Below, piece by piece: positions 44,520 to 52,253 of a stretch of DNA of 64,000 nucleotides. Made by a program: the position numbers and the translations under genes. The DNA comes from Roseburia_C amylophila (GTDB lineage Bacteria; Bacillota; Clostridia; Lachnospirales; Lachnospiraceae), in NCBI RefSeq assembly GCF_025567465.1, contig NZ_JAOQKI010000007.1, forward strand, positions 62,001-126,000. The letters run 5' to 3'. A model generated the notes under the pieces. The model was given only the letters and a program-made list of their open reading frames with translations. It ran no database searches and was not told the DNA's origin. Position 1 is the first letter of the stretch; every line of letters begins with the position of its first letter.

Positions 44520-44831
44520 TTATATATTTTTTGCAAAATCCGAAATTATCATAACATACTTTTGCAGTTTTGTATAATCATAGTTTTCTTCTAATTGCCG
44601 GTACATCCATTTGGTATCTTTTTCACCGGCAGTTCCCGGAAAAGGAAGCTTTCCTTTATCACATAAAACAAACACCACAAAAAGACAAATACAAAGCAGC
44701 CATTTTACTTTCCAAATGGCTGCTTTTCCTGTGTTTATTAACTCCTCGTCCGTGTCTTTCCGTGATTCCGAAAAAGAATTTCTGGCACGAAGAATATATT
44801 CCCGTCTGTTTGCAATATAATCCTGTTCCAA
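44520..44831 (-). CDS. Small single-pass membrane protein, unknown function
   Basis: Protein of about 103 residues with an N-terminal charged part (LEQDYIANRREYILRARNSF), one membrane segment (WLLCICLFVVFVLC, about residues 45-58) and a short outer tail (GEKDTKWMYRQLEENYDY). No known domain. TTG 44831 has AAAGGTG eight bases upstream; ATG 44852 is an alternative. It lies between hisIE and the radical SAM gene on the same strand and looks like a Lachnospiraceae-specific gene. Confidence 0.6.
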   Translation of the reverse strand: MEQDYIANRREYILRARNSFSESRKDTDEELINTGKAAIWKVKWLLCICLFVVFVLCDKGKLPFPGTAGEKDTKWMYRQLEENYDYTKLQKYVMIISDFAKNI

Positions 44832-44911
44832 ATAAATCGCACCTTTCTGCATATCATCGCCTGATTGTTGTTCTGCTGTAATCTATGCAGAAAGTGCAGG
44901 AACTATGTATG

Positions 44912-46192
44912 TTATCTCTGGGCAAGTTCCTGGGTAACATCCTCCCATGTTACGCCTTTTTCTACCATCAATACCATTGCATGATAAAGGAAATCTGAAA
45001 TTTCATAAATAATCTCTTCCGGTTCCGGATTCTTTGCGGCAATGACAATCTCGGTTGCTTCTTCGCCGACCTTCTTTAAAATCTTATCAATTCCCTTATC
45101 GAAAAGGTAGTTGGTATAAGAGCCTTCCTTTGGATGAATCTTACGATCCGCAATAATGGAGTAGACATCCTCAAATACCTGCAGTGGATTTTTCTCAGCA
45201 TATTCTTTCTTGACAATTTCATTAAAGAAGCAGCTTGGTGCTCCGGTATGACATGCCACGCCAATCTGGGATACCTTTGCAAGAATGGTATCAAAATCAC
45301 AGTCTGCCGTTAAAGATTTCACATACTGGATATGACCACTGGTCTCACCCTTCATCCACAACGCCTTACGGCTGCGGCTGTAATAAGTCATCTTTCCGCT
45401 GGAAATGGTGGTATTGAACGCTTCTTCATTCATATAAGCTACCATAAGTACTTCATCGGTACGGTAATCCTGTACTACAACAGGTACCATTCCATCCGAA
45501 TTCAATTTGAAATCACTCCATTTTAATGCCGGAGCAAAATTGTCCATACGGATTCCGCTGGCTGCAAATTCTGTCTTTAATTTCATGATATCTGTCCTGG
45601 TATCATTAATAAATGCACCACAGATTCCTCTGACATTTTCACGGTTTAATACATCCACCAGTGCATCCTTGTCATAATTATCATACTGAACGACATATGG
45701 CAGATTTGTAATATTTTCTACTCCGTCCATCATGGATGGATCAAGAACAATCATTTCATGGAAATATTCATCCAGTTCATCTTTGTGTTTGAATAAGAAA
45801 TCAATATTCTTTACAGAAACTATCATACGGTCTTTTCCGAATCGTTTTGCACCTTCCTCCGCCAAAGACATGCTGACAGATTTGGCACCGTTTAAAACAA
45901 CCTGTTTACATCCGGCATAGATAAATTTCTTAATGTCTTCCAGACGGTTGATATTTCCACCTGCATAAATCGGAATCTCTACAGTACGGAAAATATCTTT
46001 TACCGTATGAATATTTTTCTCATGCTCTTCATCACCGGTTGATAAGTCATAGATTAAAATCTTATCAATTCCACTGTCATTATAAAGCTTGGTAAGTTCT
46101 TTTAAATCTCCTGCAGAACTAAGGTCACTCGGGCTCTTTACTGCCTCTCCGTTTTTCAGATAAATGGTTGCTACTATATTCTTGTGTTTCAT
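44912..46192 (-). CDS. hisIE: HisF-like pseudo-domain fused to HisI-HisE
   Basis: Three-part protein, 426 residues. Residues about 1-225 are a HisA/HisF-type half-barrel repeat protein (DKILIYDLSTGD, PIYAGGNI), but the two catalytic aspartates are gone: the place of HisF Asp11 reads IYLKNGEAV (Tyr) and that of Asp130 reads VSVKNI (Lys). Residues about 226-325 are HisI, phosphoribosyl-AMP cyclohydrolase (YSRSRKALWMKGETSGH, CDFDTILAKVSQIGVACHTG with zinc cysteines). Residues about 335-426 are HisE, phosphoribosyl-ATP pyrophosphatase (GEEATEIVIAAKN). It ends the his operon. The barrel part is probably structural or regulatory. Confidence 0.88.
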   Translation of the reverse strand: MKHKNIVATIYLKNGEAVKSPSDLSSAGDLKELTKLYNDSGIDKILIYDLSTGDEEHEKNIHTVKDIFRTVEIPIYAGGNINRLEDIKKFIYAGCKQVVLNGAKSVSMSLAEEGAKRFGKDRMIVSVKNIDFLFKHKDELDEYFHEMIVLDPSMMDGVENITNLPYVVQYDNYDKDALVDVLNRENVRGICGAFINDTRTDIMKLKTEFAASGIRMDNFAPALKWSDFKLNSDGMVPVVVQDYRTDEVLMVAYMNEEAFNTTISSGKMTYYSRSRKALWMKGETSGHIQYVKSLTADCDFDTILAKVSQIGVACHTGAPSCFFNEIVKKEYAEKNPLQVFEDVYSIIADRKIHPKEGSYTNYLFDKGIDKILKKVGEEATEIVIAAKNPEPEEIIYEISDFLYHAMVLMVEKGVTWEDVTQELAQR

Positions 46193-46200
46193 ATGCTCAC

Positions 46201-46794
46201 CTATAAACTGCCTTTCGTTGATAATATATCGGTAATACGCGGGTCAATGATGGTTGCCTCATCCAATGCCTTTGCAAATGCTTTAAACATGGCTTCAATC
46301 ATATGATGGTTATTTCCGCCTGTAATGACCTTAAGATGTAAATTCATTCCGGCGCTATAGGAAATGGCATAAAAGAATTCTTTTACCATTTCGGTATCCA
46401 TATAGCCTACGCGGTCTGTGGTAAATTCTGCATCAAAGGATAGATACGGTCTTCCGGATAAATCTACCGCACAAAGCACCAGTGTCTCATCCATGGGAAG
46501 CATACAGCTTCCAAAACGTTTGATACCCTTTTTGTCACCGACTGCTTTTTTAATGGCATTGCCAAGGACGATTCCGGTATCTTCAATGGTATGATGACAG
46601 TCCACCACCAGATCTCCGGTCACTTTGACATTTAAATCAAATAATCCATGTCTTGCAAAGCCATCTAACATATGGTCGAAAAATCCAATTCCGGTATCTG
46701 CCTTTGCATCCCCTCTGCCGTCCAAATCAAAGGAAAGGTAAATATCGGTTTCTTTTGTTTTTCTTGTATATTCTGCAATACGTCTTTGTTCCAT
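46201..46794 (-). CDS. hisB: Imidazoleglycerol-phosphate dehydratase
   Basis: HisB dehydratase, 197 residues, monofunctional (no phosphatase domain). Metal-binding motifs are DCHHTIEDTGI and GGNNHHMIEAMFKA. It forms the imidazole acetol phosphate step of histidine synthesis. It is eight bases from the hisIE gene. Confidence 0.96.
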   Translation of the reverse strand: MEQRRIAEYTRKTKETDIYLSFDLDGRGDAKADTGIGFFDHMLDGFARHGLFDLNVKVTGDLVVDCHHTIEDTGIVLGNAIKKAVGDKKGIKRFGSCMLPMDETLVLCAVDLSGRPYLSFDAEFTTDRVGYMDTEMVKEFFYAISYSAGMNLHLKVITGGNNHHMIEAMFKAFAKALDEATIIDPRITDILSTKGSL

Positions 46795-46809
46795 GAAACA
46801 AACCTCCGT

Positions 46810-48108
46810 TTAGTTTTCGTCTTCAAATCTTACTTTAACGGAATTTGCATGTGCCGTCAACTGTTCGCACTCTGCAAACTGGGCAATATCTTTATATACT
46901 TCCTCTAATGCTTCCCTGGAATAGGAAATAATGCTGGATTTCTTAATGAAATCATCTACGGATAATGCAGAGAAAAATTTTGCGGTTCCATTGGTTGGAA
47001 GAACGTGGTTTGGTCCTGCAAAATAATCTCCAAGCGGTTCACTGCTGTATTCACCGATGAAAATTGCTCCGGCATTTCTTACCTTGGTCATAACTTCAAA
47101 TGGATTCTTTGTTACAATTTCCATATGTTCGGATGCAATTTCATTTACTGCAGCAATGGCTTCCTCCATATTATCTGCAATTAAAATATATCCATAGTTA
47201 TCTAAGGATTTCTGGATGATTTCTTTTCTGGAAAGCTGTGCAGTAAATTTTGCTGCTTCCTCAGAAACACGCTCTGCCAGTTCACGGCTTGTGGTAATCA
47301 AAATTGCGGAAGCCATTTCATCATGCTCTGCCTGGGATAAAAGGTCGGCTGCAACATATCTTGGATTGGCTGTTTCATCTGCTAATACTAAAATCTCACT
47401 TGGTCCGGCGATGGAGTCTATGCTGACATAACCGAATACGGCTTTTTTCGCTAAAGCTACATAAATATTTCCAGGGCCAACAATTTTATCTACTTTTGGA
47501 ATGCTTTCGGTACCAAAGGCGAGAGCTGCAATTGCCTGTGCGCCTCCTACTTTATAGATGCGGTCTGCACCGGCTTCTCTTGCTGCAACCAGGGTAGAAG
47601 GATTTACCTTACCATCTTTTCCAGGCGGTGTTGTCATAATAATTTCATCAACTCCGGCAACCTTGGCCGGAACAATATTCATCAGTACGGAAGAAGGATA
47701 AACGGCTTTTCCACCCGGTACATAAACACCGACACGGGCTAATGCGGTTACCTTCTGACCTAAGATAATACCTTTATCCTGGCTGTCAAACCAGCTGTTC
47801 TGACGCTGTTTTTCATGATAGGTGCGGATATTTACAAGAGATTTCCGGATGACTTCAAGGAGCTTCGGATCTACTGCATCATAAGCCTCCTTAATCTCAT
47901 CTTCTGTTACTAAAATATTATCTTTATTAATCGTTGCACCATCAAATCTCGCTGTATAGTCAAATAATGCAGCATCTCTATTGGCACGTACCGTTTCGAT
48001 GATTTCCTGTACGCTGGCTTCAAATTTGCCGTAGCTGTTGGGGCTTCTCTTTAAAAGATTCTCTAATATATTACCCTTTGTCTCTTCTGTCAACTCTAAA
48101 ATACGCAT
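46810..48108 (-). CDS. hisD: Histidinol dehydrogenase
   Basis: HisD, 432 residues, oxidises histidinol to histidine in two NAD steps. Conserved regions: VYVPGGKAVYPSSVLM, LSQAEHDEMASAILIT and the C-terminal GPNHVLPTNGTAKF. It follows hisG after two bases. Confidence 0.96.
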   Translation of the reverse strand: MRILELTEETKGNILENLLKRSPNSYGKFEASVQEIIETVRANRDAALFDYTARFDGATINKDNILVTEDEIKEAYDAVDPKLLEVIRKSLVNIRTYHEKQRQNSWFDSQDKGIILGQKVTALARVGVYVPGGKAVYPSSVLMNIVPAKVAGVDEIIMTTPPGKDGKVNPSTLVAAREAGADRIYKVGGAQAIAALAFGTESIPKVDKIVGPGNIYVALAKKAVFGYVSIDSIAGPSEILVLADETANPRYVAADLLSQAEHDEMASAILITTSRELAERVSEEAAKFTAQLSRKEIIQKSLDNYGYILIADNMEEAIAAVNEIASEHMEIVTKNPFEVMTKVRNAGAIFIGEYSSEPLGDYFAGPNHVLPTNGTAKFFSALSVDDFIKKSSIISYSREALEEVYKDIAQFAECEQLTAHANSVKVRFEDEN

Positions 48109-48110
48109 GT

Positions 48111-48764
48111 TTATGCCTCCTTTAATACCGATTTTAAATCTGTAATTAATTTCGTAATCCGCTCATGTTCCATTTTCATACTAACCTGATTTACGACCAT
48201 CCGGGCAGAAAGCGGACAAACTTCTTCTAATACTTCAAGTCCGTTTTCACGTAAGGTTGAGCCTGTCTCTACAATATCACATATTACCTCAGCAAGTCCA
48301 ACAATCGGGGCAAGTTCGATGGAACCGTTTAATTTGATAATTTCTACAGTCTGATGTTTCTTATTATAAAAATAGTCTTTTGCAATGCGCGGATATTTGG
48401 TTGCCACACGGATCAGTTCGTGATGCTGTAATAATTCTTTGGATTCTTTTGGACCGCAGATACACATTCTGCATTTTCCAAAGCCCAAATCCAATACTTC
48501 ATAAATATTTCTTGCTTCCTCTAAAATTGTATCCTTTCCCACAATACCGATATCTGCCGCACCATATTCTACATAAGTTGGTACATCCGGTCCCTTGGCA
48601 AGGAAGAAACGAAGCTTTAATTCTTCATTGACAAAAATAAGTTTTCTGGTATTCTTGTCTTTCATTTCTTCACAGGTAATGCCGATTTTTTCAAAAGTCT
48701 CTAAGGTTTTATTTGCCAGTCTTCCCTTACCTAATGCAAAGGTTAAATATCTCATATCTTCCAT
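48111..48764 (-). CDS. hisG: ATP phosphoribosyltransferase, short form
   Basis: HisG short form, 217 residues, first step of histidine synthesis. It lacks the C-terminal regulatory domain of long HisG, so it needs HisZ, which is encoded just upstream. ALGKGRLA at the N-terminus and DIVETGSTLRENGL in the PRPP-binding region are visible. ATG 48764 follows GGAG. Confidence 0.96.
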   Translation of the reverse strand: MEDMRYLTFALGKGRLANKTLETFEKIGITCEEMKDKNTRKLIFVNEELKLRFFLAKGPDVPTYVEYGAADIGIVGKDTILEEARNIYEVLDLGFGKCRMCICGPKESKELLQHHELIRVATKYPRIAKDYFYNKKHQTVEIIKLNGSIELAPIVGLAEVICDIVETGSTLRENGLEVLEEVCPLSARMVVNQVSMKMEHERITKLITDLKSVLKEA

Positions 48765-48766
48765 TT

Positions 48767-49960
48767 CTATTCTCCATCCATAAATGTCAGTTCTGCAATC
48801 TGATTTCGCAATGCATATGCTTCATAATCTGCTTTTGATTTATCCATTGCCCAGGCAATCAGTTCCACATTGCAGTCCTTTGCCCTCAGTGCAATGGCTT
48901 TCTTTACTGCTTCCCTGCGGTATTCCGGTTTGTATACAATCAGCTGATTGTCATGTTTTACGGTAATCTCAATTTTCTGTCTTGAAATTGCTGCCATTAA
49001 CTGGTCTACTACTATCGCAAATCCAATGGAAGCTGCATCTTTTCCAAAATAAGTAAGAAGCTTGTCATAACGACCACCCTTTACAATCGGTTCACCGCTT
49101 CCATAAGTATAACCGGCAAAAATTACTCCGGTATAATAATGATAGCTGCTTAACATACCAAATTCATAGGTCACATATTTGTCTACGTCATATACTTTAA
49201 GCACCGCATCTAAGTCTTCCAGTCTGCGTATTGCTTTATAAACCTTTGGATAATCAGCCGCATAGGTCTTTGCCTCTTCAAAGGAAGCTGCATTATCATA
49301 AATGGTTCCAAGCATTCCGAATAATTCTTTTAAATTCTGGTTCATGGAGCAGTCGGAAATCTCTTCTTCCACGCCAAAGAAATTCTTATTAGCAATCAGT
49401 TCCCGGATAACTTCTTCCTGTTCTTCGGAAAGCCCTGCCGCTTCCATTAAGCCACGGAAGAATTCCACATGTCCCACACTAATCTGGAAATTCTTTAAAC
49501 CACTGCTCTTTAATGCATCAATTGCCATAGCAATCATCTCTGCATCGCCATCTACGGTATCATCGCCGATTAACTCTGCACCAAGCTGGGTAGATTCCTT
49601 TAATCTTCCCTGATAGCTATGGTTATTGATAAAGGTATTTCCCATATAAGAAAGGCGGATTGGCATATCCTCATCCATAAAATATTTTGCGGCAGACCGT
49701 GCAATAGATGGTGTAATATCCGGTCTTAATACAAGGGTATTTCCTTCCCGATCAAAAAATTTATATAATTCGTTGGATGGAATGGTTCCAACTTCTTTTC
49801 CAAATATATCGAAAAATTCAAAGGTTGGTGTCTGAATACTGTGGTATCCGTGTCGTTTTAAAGCCTTATGCAGCCGATCCTGCAGCTCTAATTTTTTTTC
49901 ACACTCTTCATTATAAATATCCCGGACACCCTCTGGTGTATGTAACAATTGATTTTTCAT
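48767..49960 (-). CDS. hisZ: ATP phosphoribosyltransferase regulatory subunit
   Basis: HisZ, 397 residues, a histidyl-tRNA synthetase paralogue without the anticodon-binding domain. It joins HisG into the active octamer and senses histidine. HisRS-like motifs: PEGVRDIY, LRPDITPSIARSAA and GGRYDKLL. As the first gene it carries the operon's promoter. Confidence 0.93.
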   Translation of the reverse strand: MKNQLLHTPEGVRDIYNEECEKKLELQDRLHKALKRHGYHSIQTPTFEFFDIFGKEVGTIPSNELYKFFDREGNTLVLRPDITPSIARSAAKYFMDEDMPIRLSYMGNTFINNHSYQGRLKESTQLGAELIGDDTVDGDAEMIAMAIDALKSSGLKNFQISVGHVEFFRGLMEAAGLSEEQEEVIRELIANKNFFGVEEEISDCSMNQNLKELFGMLGTIYDNAASFEEAKTYAADYPKVYKAIRRLEDLDAVLKVYDVDKYVTYEFGMLSSYHYYTGVIFAGYTYGSGEPIVKGGRYDKLLTYFGKDAASIGFAIVVDQLMAAISRQKIEITVKHDNQLIVYKPEYRREAVKKAIALRAKDCNVELIAWAMDKSKADYEAYALRNQIAELTFMDGE

Positions 49961-49994
49961 ATAAACCTCCAGTTTTTCTCAAAACACTTTAGCG

Positions 49995-50010
49995 TGCTAC
50001 CATGCTACCA
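49995..50010. promoter_or_regulatory. Tandem 8-base repeat in the his leader
   Basis: TGCTACCA occurs twice in direct succession (49995-50002 and 50003-50010), read on the transcript strand as TGGTAGCATGGTAGCA. It lies about 20 bases downstream of the -10, a position for a repressor operator. A HisR (TrpR-like YerC) site is a candidate. Confidence 0.45.
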
Positions 50011-50028
50011 CGGTGAATTGCTTTTCCT

Positions 50029-50057
50029 AGTATATATTACCTGGAAATAATTGTCAA
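50029..50057 (-). promoter_or_regulatory. Promoter of the hisZ operon
   Basis: Minus strand TTGACA (50057-50052), 17-base spacer, TATACT (50034-50029): near-perfect. It overlaps the 3' end of recU. The leader to hisZ is about 60 bases, too short for a T-box. Confidence 0.8.
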
Positions 50058-50587
50058 TCCCTTAGCTCCAAATCTTTTTTCAAGCCTTCCAGATAAGGAA
50101 CCAGGATTCCTGACTTCTTTGGCAGGAAAAATTCCGGATTTAATTCTTCTAACCGGAAGCTCTTCCGTCCGCCATTCTGGGCTCTCTCCCAGAATTCATA
50201 AAGCTGTCGGAATGGCATATAGTAAAATTCATCCCGTTGGGTATAAAATATCAGAATAAAGGAAATACCCTGCTGATTTTCAAAATCCTGCATAAACTGA
50301 ATCTGGTGAGCATGCACATTGGCAAGAGGAAACGTATCGGTGTGACATTCCTTGGCATCAAAGCAGACCGGAATGCCCTGTACTGCCCCGATATAATCTA
50401 CGGTACTTTTCTGGTCAAAATAGGCAAGGGTAATATGTCTTGTTTCTTTATCAATATTAATTGGTGTAATCGGTGTCGGAATTTTCTGTATCATTGCTAA
50501 ATTATGCTCTGCATATTTTTCATTGGTCCGGTTGATAAATTCCTCTAACGTAGAACCTCTTAATCCTCTGGAATTCCAAGTTGGCAT
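50054..50587 (-). CDS. recU: Holliday junction resolvase RecU
   Basis: RecU family, 177 residues, resolves four-way junctions in Gram-positives. Catalytic region: YFDQKSTVDYIG and CFDAKECH supply the Asp/Glu/Lys metal site, and the MPTWNSRGLRGS start is typical of the RecU N-terminus. The C-terminal part GISFILIFYTQRDEFYYMPF is family-like. It shares one base with the phosphatase gene (TGATG). Confidence 0.88.
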   Translation of the reverse strand: MPTWNSRGLRGSTLEEFINRTNEKYAEHNLAMIQKIPTPITPINIDKETRHITLAYFDQKSTVDYIGAVQGIPVCFDAKECHTDTFPLANVHAHQIQFMQDFENQQGISFILIFYTQRDEFYYMPFRQLYEFWERAQNGGRKSFRLEELNPEFFLPKKSGILVPYLEGLKKDLELRD

Positions 50588-51234
50588 CAGAGTATACTTC
50601 CTTTCTTTTCTTCCGGCAGTGTGTAATAAATTTTATGTTCTTCGAGAATCCTTATTTTCTGATTCTTTACTTCTAATATATTTACACTGCAGTTTGGCTG
50701 GTGGCTGTTCCAGAAATCCTTGATTTCAAGTCCTTTTATGTATGCAAGAAATGCGCGGATGATTCCACCATGACAGCAGATGAGCACACGCTTCATTTTT
50801 TCTTCCAGCGGAAAAATTTCATGCTTTAAAAAGTCTTCCACCCGGGCAAGTAACGCTTCGTAGCTTTCGCCCTGTTCCGTGGCACGATACTGTTCCGGCG
50901 CATGAAATAAAGCATCAATATTTTTAAGGGCCGGATTCCAGCTGAGATCAGCAAGCTTCTGCCCTTCCCCTTCTCCGAAGTTCATTTCACGGATACGTTC
51001 ATCATAGGAAAGAGGGGTATCCGTTCCTCGCAGAATAATCTCTGCCGTCTGTCTGGCACGAATTAACGGACTGCAATAACAGTAGTCAAAAGTCAATCCT
51101 TCTTTTTTGAATCCCTCTTTGGTCTTTTCGGCTAATTCCAGTCCGAATTCATTTAATGGAATGTCAAGGGTTCCCTGTATCAGTCCTTTTTTATTGTAAT
51201 CGGTTTCTCCATGCCGCATCAGATATACTTTCAT
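50587..51234 (-). CDS. Histidine phosphatase family protein
   Basis: Phosphoglycerate mutase-like/histidine phosphatase, 215 residues, with the RHG motif (LMRHGETDYNKKG) and the second histidine in ICCHGGIIRAF. Substrate unknown; several members act on sugar phosphates or alpha-ribazole phosphate. Confidence 0.88.
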   Translation of the reverse strand: MKVYLMRHGETDYNKKGLIQGTLDIPLNEFGLELAEKTKEGFKKEGLTFDYCYCSPLIRARQTAEIILRGTDTPLSYDERIREMNFGEGEGQKLADLSWNPALKNIDALFHAPEQYRATEQGESYEALLARVEDFLKHEIFPLEEKMKRVLICCHGGIIRAFLAYIKGLEIKDFWNSHQPNCSVNILEVKNQKIRILEEHKIYYTLPEEKKGSIL

Positions 51235-51284
51235 CTTACTTATTTATCCTTCCTGTAACATCCACAGTCTTTCATTAAAAATAA

Positions 51285-52241
51285 TTACTGCTCTGTGACA
51301 TTCTGATTTGCATAACAAATAGCCTTATTAAAATCATCCGGTGGAGCTGCTTCTACACATCTGCCATCTGCAAATATCATCCGGTAAGCATGTAAAAGCT
51401 GATGTTTTACGCCGATGCGTTCCCGGTAAAAATGATTGATTTTTTCATTACCATATTTACTGTCTCCGATAATCGGATGACCAATGGATGCTAAATGGGC
51501 ACGGATCTGATGGCTGCGTCCGGTAATCAGATGCACCTGCAGCAGTGTGACATCCTGATATACTTCCAGTGGCTCATACTCTGTCTCGATACAGAGTGCA
51601 TCCGCTGTTTTTTCCTTTGAAATAAATACTCGATTCTGCCTTTCATCCTTCATAAGATAACCCTTTAAATGCTGCGGTGCTGTAATGCATCCGGCTACCA
51701 GGCAGAGATAATATTTCTTTACGGTTCTTTTTTTCAATGTCTCGGATAAATCCTGCAATCCCTTTAACGTCTTTCCGGCTGTCAGAAGTCCTGAAGTATT
51801 GCGGTCAAGACGGTTGCAGACGGACGGCCGGAAGGTCCGCAAATCCGTTTCCTTAAGAGCTCTGCTTTGAAGAAGATATCCGATAATATATTCGTTGGCA
51901 GAAATATCGGATGGCTGTGCCTTCTGTGACAGCATTCCTGCAGGTTTATTGATGATTAAAATATCTTCATCTTCATAAACGATATCCAGTGCTGTGGTTG
52001 GAAAACTTTCTTTTACCTCTGCTCCTGCAAACTTATCATAAGTTTCATCTGCTAAAAACAGCTTTACCTCATCTCTGGCATTCAGTTTTTCGGATCCATC
52101 TGCCTTTTTTCCATTTAATACAATATTCTTTTTCCGAAGCATTTTATAGACAAAGCTTGACGGTGCTTCTTTTAAAAGCTTTTTTAAATATTTATCAAAA
52201 CGTTGTCCTGCTTCATTTTCTTTAATGATAAATGTTTTCAT
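51285..52241 (-). CDS. RluA-family pseudouridine synthase
   Basis: RluA/RluC-like pseudouridine synthase, 318 residues, with an N-terminal S4 domain (AGQRFDKYLKKLLKEAPSS) and catalytic motif CNRLDRNTSGLLTAGK. Target probably rRNA or tRNA; not assignable from sequence. Distinct from the rluD gene at 28538. Confidence 0.88.
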   Translation of the reverse strand: MKTFIIKENEAGQRFDKYLKKLLKEAPSSFVYKMLRKKNIVLNGKKADGSEKLNARDEVKLFLADETYDKFAGAEVKESFPTTALDIVYEDEDILIINKPAGMLSQKAQPSDISANEYIIGYLLQSRALKETDLRTFRPSVCNRLDRNTSGLLTAGKTLKGLQDLSETLKKRTVKKYYLCLVAGCITAPQHLKGYLMKDERQNRVFISKEKTADALCIETEYEPLEVYQDVTLLQVHLITGRSHQIRAHLASIGHPIIGDSKYGNEKINHFYRERIGVKHQLLHAYRMIFADGRCVEAAPPDDFNKAICYANQNVTEQ

Positions 52242-52253
52242 AACATATCCTTA

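Noticed and set aside
49961..50050. T-box riboswitch upstream of hisZ
   Set aside because: The leader is only about 60 bases from the promoter to hisZ; a T-box needs about 200 bases with specifier stem and GGTGGNACC motif, which are absent.
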